NCBI GenBank assembly: GCA_910587495.1
Contig: CAJUMT010000018.1
Span: 1 to 29,668 of the forward strand
DNA length: 29,668 nt
Reading direction: 5' to 3'
Source of the DNA: an uncultured Lachnospiraceae bacterium
GTDB lineage: Bacteria > Bacillota_A > Clostridia > Lachnospirales > Lachnospiraceae
Below the pieces are notes generated by a model. The model saw nothing but the letters and a program-made list of their open reading frames with translations, was not told where the DNA came from and made no database searches. Made by a program: the position numbers and the translations under genes. This document shows, piece by piece, positions 14,903 through 23,183 of the stretch (the first letter of the stretch is position 1; every line of letters begins with the position of its first letter).

Positions 14903-15959
14903 ACTCCTGCTCCTCTTTCTCTATAGGAAGCCAAAACTCGACGCTTGCTCCGCCGGCTTCCATATTCATCGCCCGCATATCTCCTTTGTGGGCTTTTACA
15001 ATGCTTAGACAGACCGAAAGTCCGATCCCCATATTTCTCTTGGAATCGTATTCTTCCCCTTCCCTGGACTGAAGACTTCCCTCGAACATGTGGGGAAGAA
15101 CTACTTCTTTGATTCCCTGCCCGTTATCCTGCACTGCGAAAATGATCCGGTCCTCCCGGGCCTTAATCACAATGCGGATCAGGCTGGTCGTCTTTCCATG
15201 CAGCGCTGAATTTTCCAAAAGATTCACAAGCACCTGCTCGATTAAGATACCATCCATGGGAACCATAAGAAATTCCCGGGGCATATCCACTTCCACATCC
15301 ATCTTGGGAAAACGCCTGCAAAACTTCATCACAGCGCTTCCTACAATCTCCTCCACGATCTCGTCATCTGTATTGATCCTGGCATTCTCCCCGTTGATTC
15401 GGGTAACAGACAGAAGATTCTCTACAATACGAATCAGCCATTGGGCTTCGTCCCGAATATCTTTTACCAGTCCTAACGTAGTTTCCTCTGAAAGTATCTT
15501 ATAATTGTCCAGAATGCCGGACGCGGAACCGACAATGGATGTAAGGGGCGTCCGGATATCATGGGAAACCGCCCGTAAAAGATTTCCCCGCATCTTTTCC
15601 CGCTCGGCGTCCAGACGGATCTGTTCCTGTTGTTTGATCTGTGTCGTCAGGGTACTGACGATCAGAGACACCGCCAGCATGGCAAGAAATGTGAGCGGAT
15701 AACCGGAGATCGTAAAATTAATGGCATAATATGGATAAGTAAACATGTAGTTTACGCTGATCACGCCCAGCATTGACGCGACAATTCCATATACATATCC
15801 GTCTGTAAATCGCGACACAAACAACACTGCTAAAACAAACAGTAGCGGCGCATGTGTCTCACTGTCTGTAAACTGCTGTAATAAAAACCCGAACAGTACC
15901 GCCGTCACCAGGGCGGCAGCCGTAATCAGGCAGTTTTTCACAAAATCATTCTGTTTCAT
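14886..15959 (-). CDS. Short KdpD-like sensor histidine kinase (DUF4118 membrane region plus kinase core)
   Basis: A 357-residue kinase. Four membrane segments lie within about residues 10-105, with VNYMFTYPYYAINF between the third and fourth as in the KdpD membrane domain. The H-box is RAVSHDIRTPLTSI with phospho-His133; the N-box is LLENSALHG, and DNGQGI and GIGLSVCLSIV are the nucleotide-binding motifs. Full KdpD proteins carry roughly 400 more N-terminal residues (KdpD sensor plus UspA-like domain); those are absent, so this is a minimal form rather than a broken gene, because the reading frame is intact with a small gene just upstream. The ATG at 15959 is used; a GTG at 15989, three bases after the previous stop, has no clear binding site. 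A 6-bp hairpin (GCCGGG-AGT-CCCGGC) precedes the ATG. Confidence 0.9.
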   Translation of the reverse strand: MKQNDFVKNCLITAAALVTAVLFGFLLQQFTDSETHAPLLFVLAVLFVSRFTDGYVYGIVASMLGVISVNYMFTYPYYAINFTISGYPLTFLAMLAVSLIVSTLTTQIKQQEQIRLDAEREKMRGNLLRAVSHDIRTPLTSIVGSASGILDNYKILSEETTLGLVKDIRDEAQWLIRIVENLLSVTRINGENARINTDDEIVEEIVGSAVMKFCRRFPKMDVEVDMPREFLMVPMDGILIEQVLVNLLENSALHGKTTSLIRIVIKAREDRIIFAVQDNGQGIKEVVLPHMFEGSLQSREGEEYDSKRNMGIGLSVCLSIVKAHKGDMRAMNMEAGGASVEFWLPIEKEEQEYGHQG

Positions 15960-15992
15960 AGTTTTTGCGCCGGGACTCCCGGCTTTCACCTG

Positions 15993-16139
15993 TCAGTCAT
16001 ATAAAGAAGCACCAAATTCAATCTTCCTGTATATCTTCTTAGCAAGTATCACCGGCATACTGACCAGAATATAGATAGACGGAATGCCGCCCAGAAGTAC
16101 CATAATTGCCACTAAAAGAATATTTCCGATATTTTCCAT
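15993..16139 (-). CDS. Small membrane protein of 48 residues upstream of the KdpD-like kinase
   Basis: The reading frame starts at ATG 16139 with a perfect AGGAGG eight bases upstream and ends at TGA 15995-15993, immediately before the kinase gene. The product has one long hydrophobic stretch (about residues 6-34, ILLVAIMVLLGGIPSIYILV) and a basic segment AKKIYRKIEF after it, so a single-pass membrane peptide with a cytoplasmic positive tail is likely. I do not recognise the family. KdpF (about 30 residues) is a comparably small subunit of the potassium pump, but this has no kdpABC next to it and no clear sequence likeness. A small co-sensor or accessory subunit for the kinase is an inference from position only. 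Confidence 0.68.
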   Translation of the reverse strand: MENIGNILLVAIMVLLGGIPSIYILVSMPVILAKKIYRKIEFGASLYD

Positions 16140-16276
16140 ATCATGTTCCTCCTCATACTATAAAGCGAAGGCATGATAACATATCCAATAAAAAGAATCT
16201 ATATGCAAAATAACATTTTAATTGCCGCTTAACCTGAAGTTTCTTTTTCTTAGCATTATTTTAACCGGTACTTTTT

Positions 16277-17800
16277 CTAGGATTTCTGGCTGTCCTGCTC
16301 CAAAAGCCTGAAAGAAAGCTCCAAATATAAAAGTTCCTCTGTATCCTCCAGATCGGATTCCAGAATTTCTTTTATTTTATCCAGCCTGTATAAAAATGTG
16401 CTTCGATGTATATAAAGCTCTTTTGCCGATTTCACCGCGTTCTGATGGAAGTCCAGATAAGTCTTTAAAGTCTTCATATATTCCGTACTGCCCCGTTCGT
16501 CCATTTCCTTTAATACAAGCAGTTTTTCATGGCACAGCATACTTCCGGGCAGCTGCCTTGTAACCTGCTCCAGGATATACGTCATGGCAATCTGATTAAA
16601 ATGGTGAATCCACATATACGGTTTTTTTCTGCTTCCTACATCCAGCGCCAGGCAAGCCTGTACATACTGCCTGCGCAGGTTCAGATGCCCCTTCATCACC
16701 CGGCTGTAACCGGCTTTTAAAAAACTATCCCTGATAAAATGCGTCAGCTTTCCCGCCACCCTGTCCTCGTCCAGGCCAAGAAGTGTCAGGTCAAAAAAGG
16801 TCACAATATCGTCCTGGTAGGAAAAGCAGCAGCAATGCCGAAAGTGATCTTCCATATAACTGCAAATGGCGTTGGCACTTATATTCCTCTGATCCAGATA
16901 GGTAATTTTATATACCAGACACAAATATTCATGACTCCCATGCCATCCAAGGCCTGAAAGGTTCTGACTGGCCTCCATATAATCCATCGTTCTGTCAGAA
17001 AGGATTCTCTGAAAAATTTTAGGAAGCGTCTCATCTCTTCGGTAGAGACCGGATACCTTGTTGTACAGAAAATATCTGACATAACCTTCCAGAATTTTTA
17101 GAAGATCCTCGCATTCTTCACCCAGCGCATTTTTATATTCCATCACAGCCAGATGATGGGTCGTATGTTCCTCTCTTCGAATATTCTGTATAACGGCTTT
17201 GTGCCCTGTAATATAATCCGGTGTCCAGAATGGTTCCGCGCACTCTTTATGCGCCATAAAAATGGCATCCTGCATAAACGCGTTGATATAGTCCATGCGC
17301 CCTTTGCCCTGTTCAAATACCCGGTACTCTTTAGGTAAAGGTGTAGAACTGGCCAGCGAGTACAGGGAAAAATCCGCCCCCAACACCATCAAAGGATTAC
17401 CGAACACAGACAAAGAAGCCTGCAAAAGTCCGTCGATTTTCCCCTGATCCATCCGAATTTTTTTTAAGTCTTCCTCCCAGTCTTCATAGTATTCATAAAT
17501 CTTGCGAACACTGTTTAGAAGTTCTCCTGTTCTTACAGATTCCTCAAAAAACGCACAGGCACATGCTTTTGGCGCCTGGTCTCCACTTACAAACAACCAC
17601 AAAGACCCGCTCCAAAGACGCTCTTTATCAGGAAGCAGCTTCGGCTCATACGCCACATACACTCTTCCGTTCTCCGGGATATCCCCCTTTTCATACAACA
17701 GCGGTCCTTTCAGCCATCCAAGGCTTTTTACAGTTCTCTGTTCTTTTATCTGATACTGCTTTTTTAAACAGGACAATAAAATCCTGTCTGTCAGTCTCAC
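16277..17800 (-). CDS. PucR/CdaR-type transcription regulator associated with the corrinoid genes
   Basis: A 507-residue protein. The C-terminal helix-turn-helix is clear: YLDFHQNAVKSAKELYIHRS followed by TFLYRLDKIKEILESDLED (about residues 440-480), the PucR-family DNA-binding signature. The first 400 residues have no motif I can name; they hold a possible sensory region (ASLSVFGNPLMVLGADFSLY near 128-147, resembling the PAS-like start of such regulators). GTG is used as start, with GGGGAGG about ten bases upstream. The gene begins 25 bases after the corrinoid-protein stop in the same direction, so it likely senses the substrate or product of that pathway and controls the operon. The stretch 16140-16276 downstream holds no gene and no convincing terminator. 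Confidence 0.85.
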   Translation of the reverse strand: MRLTDRILLSCLKKQYQIKEQRTVKSLGWLKGPLLYEKGDIPENGRVYVAYEPKLLPDKERLWSGSLWLFVSGDQAPKACACAFFEESVRTGELLNSVRKIYEYYEDWEEDLKKIRMDQGKIDGLLQASLSVFGNPLMVLGADFSLYSLASSTPLPKEYRVFEQGKGRMDYINAFMQDAIFMAHKECAEPFWTPDYITGHKAVIQNIRREEHTTHHLAVMEYKNALGEECEDLLKILEGYVRYFLYNKVSGLYRRDETLPKIFQRILSDRTMDYMEASQNLSGLGWHGSHEYLCLVYKITYLDQRNISANAICSYMEDHFRHCCCFSYQDDIVTFFDLTLLGLDEDRVAGKLTHFIRDSFLKAGYSRVMKGHLNLRRQYVQACLALDVGSRKKPYMWIHHFNQIAMTYILEQVTRQLPGSMLCHEKLLVLKEMDERGSTEYMKTLKTYLDFHQNAVKSAKELYIHRSTFLYRLDKIKEILESDLEDTEELLYLELSFRLLEQDSQKS

Positions 17801-17825
17801 AGTTTGCCCGCCTCCCCTTTATCTC

Positions 17826-18461
17826 TTAGATCAGAAATGTCTTCGCCAGTTCCGCCGCGTCCACCGCGTTCTCCGTATAACCGTCCGCGCCGATCTCGTC
17901 GGCAAACGCCTGCGTGACAGAGCCTCCGCCCACCATGATTTTCAGACGGTGTTCCTTATCAGACTTATGCAGGCTCTTTACGATCTGGCGCATCTCCGGC
18001 ATTGAAGTGGTTAAAAGGGAAGAAATGCATACAATGGAAGTCTCCGGATTTTCTTTCACTGCTTTTAAAAACTGCCGATCCGATATATCCACCCCCAGGT
18101 CAATCACTTTAAATCCAGCGCTCCTGAACATAATGGCCACCAGGTTCTTTCCCACATCGTGCAGATCTCCCGCCACCGTACCTAAGATGACTGTGCCGAT
18201 ATATCGGTTCTCCTCCGGCCCCAGGAAGGGTTCCAGCACGTCCATGCCTTTTCTCATACCCCGGGCCGCCGAAAGGATTCTTGGAATATCCGCCGTATAG
18301 TTTTTATATTCTTCTCCCACATTACGCATAGCCGGGATCATCCCATGCTCTAAGATATCTTCAGGAGGCACCTTTTCTTCCAATGCCCGGCGCACCAGCT
18401 TTTCCGTATCTTTTGGCCGTCCATATTCAATGGACTTTCGTATCTCTTCTAAAACAGGCAT
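17826..18461 (-). CDS. Corrinoid (cobalamin-binding) methyltransfer protein, MtbC/MtvB-like
   Basis: A 211-residue two-domain protein. The N-terminal four-helix cap spans about residues 1-85 (with DILEHGMIPAMRNVGEEY). The cobalamin-binding motif D99-x-H101-x-x-G104 (GTVAGDLHDVGKNLV) supplies the lower-axial His, and GGGSVT near the end matches the second binding motif. Such proteins carry a methyl group on cobalt between a substrate methyltransferase and an acceptor methyltransferase. The ATG at 18461 has AAAGGAG six bases upstream; the longer open frame above it is not part of the gene. It lies 10 bases after the DUF2284 gene. No methyltransferase gene occurs in this window, so the substrate is unknown. 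Confidence 0.93.
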   Translation of the reverse strand: MPVLEEIRKSIEYGRPKDTEKLVRRALEEKVPPEDILEHGMIPAMRNVGEEYKNYTADIPRILSAARGMRKGMDVLEPFLGPEENRYIGTVILGTVAGDLHDVGKNLVAIMFRSAGFKVIDLGVDISDRQFLKAVKENPETSIVCISSLLTTSMPEMRQIVKSLHKSDKEHRLKIMVGGGSVTQAFADEIGADGYTENAVDAAELAKTFLI

Positions 18462-18471
18462 AGGTTCTCCT

Positions 18472-19011
18472 TTATTCCAGCAAAAAACAACTGGTATAGG
18501 ATATGGTGCCAGGACCATAATAGTATGCCATATTGTTATCTTCACATGTTCTCGTAACAAGCATTCCATAAGCTTCCATGGAAGCAAAGGAATGATCCGG
18601 AAAACGGCAGGGTTCATCCGGGTAAGTACACTTTTTACACTTAGTACAGCAGCCGCTTCCGATAGAAAGCATCCCCGGATATTTCTCCAGAAGTTCCTCC
18701 CGCATCCGGTCAAAGCTTTCTTTATGACGCGCCTCTGTTTCCATCATGCCTTCTCCGTCCAGTTCATCCTCCAGTTCTCCTACGGTCTGTACCAGGATTC
18801 CCCGGGCATATTTTCTTACTCTTTCCTCGCATTCTTCCAGCGTGCCGCAGCCCGGAGGGCAGCACCAGTTCTTTCCGTACATATGGCAGCTGTCTTTACT
18901 GCACATATCCCGCACCTCTTTCAAAAGATGAATCGTGCTTGTATCCAACATGCCCACATGGGTAAACCCGCATTCTTTTCCTGTCTTTTCCAGTTCCTTA
19001 TAATACAGCAT
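18472..19011 (-). CDS. DUF2284 Cys-rich putative metal-binding protein
   Basis: A 179-residue protein with at least 14 cysteines, set out as a CCPPGC motif near residues 50-55 (KNWCCPPGCGTLEEC), then CCTKCKKCTYPDEPC near residues 118-135, which looks like an Fe-S cluster ligand set. The pattern is that of DUF2284, predicted metal-binding proteins found near corrinoid methyltransferase systems in anaerobes. A redox role beside the RACo-like activator is plausible but not shown. The ATG at 19011 has AGAGGTG upstream. It lies between the activator and the corrinoid protein genes, with gaps of 21 and 10 bases. Confidence 0.85.
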   Translation of the reverse strand: MLYYKELEKTGKECGFTHVGMLDTSTIHLLKEVRDMCSKDSCHMYGKNWCCPPGCGTLEECEERVRKYARGILVQTVGELEDELDGEGMMETEARHKESFDRMREELLEKYPGMLSIGSGCCTKCKKCTYPDEPCRFPDHSFASMEAYGMLVTRTCEDNNMAYYYGPGTISYTSCFLLE

Positions 19012-19032
19012 TTGTATTTTTCACCTCTTATT

Positions 19033-20730
19033 TTATTCCCATTCAGGGAATTCCAGTTCGTCCACATAGCAGTCCTGAAAATCAGGACTGGCCGCCAATT
19101 CCAAAAATTCCGCCTGTCTTGCCAGTTTTTGCGCCTCTTTCCAAAGTTCTTTGTTTTTAAGAACCAGTTTTGCTCCTTCCCCTGCCGCATTTCCGATGGC
19201 GCTGATCCTGCCTTTTAATTCCGGAGGGATCAGACCAATGGCGCAGGCGCTGTCCGGTGAAAGAAAACTTCCAAAAGCGCCGGCAATCCACACCTGGCTT
19301 ATGTCCTTTACCAAAATTTCCATCTTCTCAGACAGCAGATGAATCCCTGCGGCAATAGCCGCCTTGGCAAGCTGTAATTCACGAATATCTTTCTGAAGCA
19401 GTCGGATCGGCTCGCCTGTTCCGCTGTCTTTTGCTTCTACCAGTGTAACCGCATCTGCTTCTTCTAATTTTCCTGAACTGTCCATTTTTTTATGGATCAA
19501 AAGCTGTGCCGCCACATCTAGAAGTCCGGAACCACAGATCCCCCTTGGCTTTTGCCCTCCTATAACATCATATTCCCATTTTCCGTTTTTATATTCTGCA
19601 TGACTGATAGCGCCCGCGGCTCCCCGCATCCCGCAGCTGATACCGGCGCCTTCAAAAGCCGGGCCCGCCGCCGTGGAACAGGCGGCCATACGCCCGTCTT
19701 TTCCCAGTACCATCTCTCCGTTTGTGCCGATATCAATCAGAAGCGTCCATTCTTTTTGCGACGCCAGATCCGACGCCACCAGGCAGGCGGATGTATCTGC
19801 TCCTACGAAACCGGCGATATTAGGAAGCATTAAAAGCTGCCCCTGGGGATGAATGTGAAGACCGCATTCCCTGGCAGGAAGGATCACAGACTCTTCCACC
19901 ACAGGATTGTAAGGCGCATGGACTAAAGAATCCACAGCAATTCCAAGAAACAGATGATGCATACAAGTATTTCCGGCAACAGACACAAGATAAATATCCT
20001 CCGGTCGGATACCCGCCTCAGACGCCATCTCAAGAAGCATCTCATCCACAGTTTTGCGGATGCAGCCTGTCACTTCCTCCATCCCGTGGGACAGACTATA
20101 GTTGGCACGATTGATCACATCCGCTCCGTACTGCGCCTGCGGATTTTTTCTGCTGGATATTAAGACCTCTTTTCCTGTCGCCGCATCCATCAAGTATGCC
20201 GCCACTGTCGTCGTTCCAATATCAAAAGCAGCCATATAAAGCTTTGGCTCTTCCCCTGACACGGACAGAATCCGTTCTTCAAAAACTACCGCCCAGACCG
20301 TTCCCTCATTTTTCTTAAGCAGAGGGCTTAAATGCGACGCCGCATGGATATTGACAGCGTCGGAAACTTCTAACGCCTTTGTAATGCGCGTCCAATCCGA
20401 TATGCTCTCACCTGCCGGACAGGGTGGGACAGTAATTCTGACTGCTTTTAAGTCTGGAGCAAACACCGCTTTTCTGGCGCTGCCTTTCGTCAGGATCTGA
20501 TACTCTTCCTCCCGGATCATCGTATCTACTTCCATAGCCCCGCTCACTTTGGTTTCACAGGCCTTCACAGTCCGACCGTTTACTTTCACCAGGCATTTTC
20601 CGCACAACCCTCTGCCGCCGCAGGGTGCGTCCGGCTTAAGACCTGCCTCTCTTAATACATCCAGAAGGCTTTCGCCTTCTTTCGCCGATACGGTTCTTTG
20701 CTCTCTGACAAGATGTACATAATACTCCAT
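19033..20730 (-). CDS. RACo-like ATP-dependent reductive activator of corrinoid proteins (2Fe-2S plus ASKHA domains)
   Basis: A 565-residue protein. The N-terminal 2Fe-2S ferredoxin domain has Cys37-x5-Cys43-x2-Cys46 and Cys58. The C-terminal ASKHA/DUF4445 ATPase domain shows phosphate motifs FDIGTTTVAAYL (169-180) and LIDIGTNGEMVLG (331-343), plus CSTAAGPAFEGAGI (351-364). Known members reduce inactive Co(II) corrinoid to Co(I) at the expense of ATP. The ATG at 20730, eight bases after GGGGGA, is chosen: a longer frame would begin inside the promoter. It is the first gene of the corrinoid operon and presumably repairs the corrinoid protein encoded two genes later. Confidence 0.92.
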   Translation of the reverse strand: MEYYVHLVREQRTVSAKEGESLLDVLREAGLKPDAPCGGRGLCGKCLVKVNGRTVKACETKVSGAMEVDTMIREEEYQILTKGSARKAVFAPDLKAVRITVPPCPAGESISDWTRITKALEVSDAVNIHAASHLSPLLKKNEGTVWAVVFEERILSVSGEEPKLYMAAFDIGTTTVAAYLMDAATGKEVLISSRKNPQAQYGADVINRANYSLSHGMEEVTGCIRKTVDEMLLEMASEAGIRPEDIYLVSVAGNTCMHHLFLGIAVDSLVHAPYNPVVEESVILPARECGLHIHPQGQLLMLPNIAGFVGADTSACLVASDLASQKEWTLLIDIGTNGEMVLGKDGRMAACSTAAGPAFEGAGISCGMRGAAGAISHAEYKNGKWEYDVIGGQKPRGICGSGLLDVAAQLLIHKKMDSSGKLEEADAVTLVEAKDSGTGEPIRLLQKDIRELQLAKAAIAAGIHLLSEKMEILVKDISQVWIAGAFGSFLSPDSACAIGLIPPELKGRISAIGNAAGEGAKLVLKNKELWKEAQKLARQAEFLELAASPDFQDCYVDELEFPEWE

Positions 20731-20758
20731 CGCCTTTTCCCCCACTTTCTTATTATTA

Positions 20759-20787
20759 AGTATAACGGTTTTGGCAGCACATGGCAA
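20759..20787 (-). promoter_or_regulatory. Sigma-A promoter of the corrinoid operon
   Basis: TTGCCA (20787-20782) and TATACT (20764-20759) are 17 bases apart on the minus strand, about 30 bases ahead of the RACo-like start codon. It lies just downstream of the manA terminator, so the corrinoid genes form a separate transcription unit. Confidence 0.75.
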
Positions 20788-20802
20788 TCATCTGTCCTGA
20801 TG

Positions 20803-20840
20803 AAATAAAAACAGCACTTCCTACATTCTGTAGGAAGGCT
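20803..20840 (-). terminator. Rho-independent terminator of the GDP-fucose operon
   Basis: Read on the minus strand, AGC-CTTCCTACA, loop GAA, then TGTAGGAAG-T-GCT forms a 12-bp stem with a single bulge. It is followed by GTTTTTATTT. It begins 22 bases after the manA stop codon. Confidence 0.85.
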
Positions 20841-20862
20841 GCCCTTCAATTTCATCCTTATG

Positions 20863-21849
20863 CTAACAACTCACTTTTAGTATCTGCGCGCGTCCATGCA
20901 TCTTAAGAGGAATACAGTCCGCCGGAACAAAAATACAGTCTCCTTTGAAAAAATGAAGCATAGATCCTTCCCAAAACAAAGTACCGCACCCGCCGATACA
21001 CAAAAGGACCTGAAACGAATTACTGTCCGTCTTAAAATCCGCCATCTCCCTGCACCGTTCAGTATTGACGATCTGGCGTTCTACTTGAAAATATTTACAC
21101 CTGCAAAGAAGCTCCAGCGCGCATCCTTTTTTATATTTCAGCACACGCATGGGCTGCCTGGGCGCCTGACTGCTCGACAAATTCGCCACATGCAGCGCTT
21201 TTTCAATATGGAGCGGGCGCTCCTGCCCATTTTTATCCACACGATGATAATCATAAAGACGGTAGGTCAGATTGGAGCTTTCCTGTATCTCTGCAATCAG
21301 CGCTCCGGCGCCGATCGCATGGACCGTGCCTGCCGGAATATAAAATACATCGTCCTTTTGTATTTTTACTTTTTGAAGATACCGCTCCACTGTTCCGTCA
21401 GCAAGGCATGCACGCAGCTTCTTTTGATCCATATCGTGGTAAAATCCATACACGAGGCTGGCGTCTTTGGCCGCGTCCAGCACATACCACATCTCTGTCT
21501 TTCCCAAAGAACCGTTCTCATATTCCCAGGCATACGCATCGTCCGGATGTACCTGTACGGACAAATCCTGCCTGGCGTCGATGAGCTTAATCAGAATGGG
21601 AAGCCCGTTTTTCATCTTAGGATGCGTCCCTGTATATTCCGGATGTTCTTTTAAGACCTCCGGCAGAAGCCGCCCGCTGTGTTCTCCGCTTGCGACCAGG
21701 CTCGGCCCGTCGGGATGCGTGGAGCATTCCCATGTTTCCGCCAGAGGCATCATGTCAATCTCTTTTAAAAAGTCGTCTTTTAACCGGGTTCCGCCCCAAA
21801 GATAATCCTTTCCGGCAGGTTTTAAGAGAAAAGGAAGGGGCCTGCCCAT
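20863..21849 (-). CDS. manA: Mannose-6-phosphate isomerase, class I
   Basis: A 328-residue cupin-fold enzyme. LKPAGKDYLWGGTRL at the N-terminus, QVHPDD (99-104, zinc His101), Glu119 in KTEMWYV and IPAGTVHAIGAG (171-182, zinc His177) are class-I motifs. It interconverts fructose 6-phosphate and mannose 6-phosphate in the cytoplasm, feeding GDP-mannose synthesis. The ATG at 21849 overlaps the neighbourhood of the guanylyltransferase stop (TGA-C-ATG), so the two are coupled. An alternative start seven codons upstream lacks a binding site. A phosphomannomutase would be needed between this step and the next; none is in the window. Confidence 0.93.
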   Translation of the reverse strand: MGRPLPFLLKPAGKDYLWGGTRLKDDFLKEIDMMPLAETWECSTHPDGPSLVASGEHSGRLLPEVLKEHPEYTGTHPKMKNGLPILIKLIDARQDLSVQVHPDDAYAWEYENGSLGKTEMWYVLDAAKDASLVYGFYHDMDQKKLRACLADGTVERYLQKVKIQKDDVFYIPAGTVHAIGAGALIAEIQESSNLTYRLYDYHRVDKNGQERPLHIEKALHVANLSSSQAPRQPMRVLKYKKGCALELLCRCKYFQVERQIVNTERCREMADFKTDSNSFQVLLCIGGCGTLFWEGSMLHFFKGDCIFVPADCIPLKMHGRAQILKVSC

Positions 21850-21850
21850 G

Positions 21851-23167
21851 TCAGTCTTCCAGCTCATATTTCTTTTTATCATGGACGCTGATCTCTTTGC
21901 CAAGCTGCACTTCAATAACTTTTAACTCTGTATCCGCTATCAGCGTATGGCGGCATCCTGCCTGCATGGTCACTACGTCCCCGGCCCGCACCGGCTGTTC
22001 CATGCCGTCCACGATACTGCGGCCCTCTCCGGATATAACCGTCCATACTTCGTCCCGTCTCTCATGGCTGTGATAATTCATCCTGTGTCCGGCATGCAAT
22101 GTGACTTTGATCGTGAGACCTTCGTCTTCCACATCCAACACCCGGAAGCTTCCCCAAGATTTCTCCGCGAACATGACCGGACGATTTAACTGATCCACAT
22201 AAGATTTAATATAGCTGGACTGTTCCTTATCCGATACCAGGATTCCTTCCGGGCTGGCGGAGACGACCACATCCTTTAAACCCATACAAAGTATCGGCAC
22301 ATCCAGTTCATTGACCACATGGACATTATCACAGCCGTCATTTAAAACCGCTTTTCCTATGATCTTTTCTTCCATAGCTTCCGTAAGCGTGTTCCAAGTG
22401 CCCAGGTCTTTCCATTCTCCGGAAAAACGCATCACCTGGATGCTCTTTTCTTTTTCCACCACCGCATAGTCAAAGCTTATTTTAGTCAGCGTATCATATC
22501 TGGAAAAAAGATCTTCATAATCTGTAAAATCAATCAACTCATGGGCTTTATCCAGCACATATTTAAGCTTATAGGCAAACACGCCCCCGTTCCACAGCGC
22601 GCCTTTTTTAATATATTCTTTTGCGGTTTCGGCATCCGGCTTTTCTTTAAAGGTAGACACAAAGCTTACTTTTTCTTTATCCCGCGGAATAATATATCCA
22701 TATTTTTCACTGGGATAAGTGGGCTCAATCCCCATCAGCACAAGATTGGCCTCCCCTTCGGCCGCCAATTCTCCCAACTTTTTCAGCGCCTCAAAATAAT
22801 CATCTTCCACATACGGGTCCACCGGACAGACGACCACCGCCTCATCCTCAGAAACGCCCTGTACGTCGTGCAGATAAGCCGTTGCCAGAGCGATGGCGGG
22901 AAATGTATCTCTGCGGCAAGGTTCCACAGAAATTCCGATTCCCTCTCCTAATTGATTGTGTAAAGAAGACACCTGAGCCTTGGAAGTGGCTACGGTCACG
23001 ACTGCCTCATGGTCTATTTTTCTGATCTGCCGATACACTCTTTGCACCATGGACTCATACATATTCTCTTCTGTCCGGAAGATCTTGATAAACTGCTTGG
23101 AGCGCACATCATTGGAAAGCGGCCAAAGTCTTTGTCCTGATCCGCCCGATAAAAGTACTATATTCAT
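21851..23167 (-). CDS. manC: Mannose-1-phosphate guanylyltransferase with C-terminal cupin (ManC/CpsB-type)
   Basis: A 438-residue enzyme. The nucleotidyltransferase signature GGSGQRLWPLS is at residues 8-18 with Lys24 after it; TFKEKPD and WNGGVFAY are active-site motifs. A cupin-like domain with HAGHRMNYHSHERRDEVW occupies about residues 355-430. In bifunctional relatives that domain is a phosphomannose isomerase; since a separate manA follows, it may be inactive or regulatory here. It makes GDP-mannose from mannose 1-phosphate and GTP, the direct precursor for the dehydratase encoded upstream. The start at 23167 gives the family N-terminus MNIVLLSGG; GGAGG is about eleven bases upstream. 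Confidence 0.9.
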   Translation of the reverse strand: MNIVLLSGGSGQRLWPLSNDVRSKQFIKIFRTEENMYESMVQRVYRQIRKIDHEAVVTVATSKAQVSSLHNQLGEGIGISVEPCRRDTFPAIALATAYLHDVQGVSEDEAVVVCPVDPYVEDDYFEALKKLGELAAEGEANLVLMGIEPTYPSEKYGYIIPRDKEKVSFVSTFKEKPDAETAKEYIKKGALWNGGVFAYKLKYVLDKAHELIDFTDYEDLFSRYDTLTKISFDYAVVEKEKSIQVMRFSGEWKDLGTWNTLTEAMEEKIIGKAVLNDGCDNVHVVNELDVPILCMGLKDVVVSASPEGILVSDKEQSSYIKSYVDQLNRPVMFAEKSWGSFRVLDVEDEGLTIKVTLHAGHRMNYHSHERRDEVWTVISGEGRSIVDGMEQPVRAGDVVTMQAGCRHTLIADTELKVIEVQLGKEISVHDKKKYELED

Positions 23168-23183
23168 ATGGATTACATCCTCC

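Noticed and set aside
16141..16276. Promoter or terminator in the space before the small membrane protein gene
   Set aside because: Several AT-rich elements (for example TTGCAT, TATAGT) are present but none has acceptable spacing, and no GC-rich hairpin with a T tract is visible.
18462..18713. Upstream N-terminal extension of the corrinoid protein reading frame
   Set aside because: The ATG at 18461 has a good ribosome binding site and the family N-terminus; the extension overlaps the DUF2284 gene and carries no family features.
19033..20787. Longer start for the RACo-like gene at 20787
   Set aside because: It would place codons inside the TTGCCA-N17-TATACT promoter and lacks a ribosome binding site.
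17801..20862. Cobalamin riboswitch near the corrinoid genes
   Set aside because: Gaps in the operon are 10-25 bases and the leader before the RACo-like gene is too short for a B12 riboswitch.
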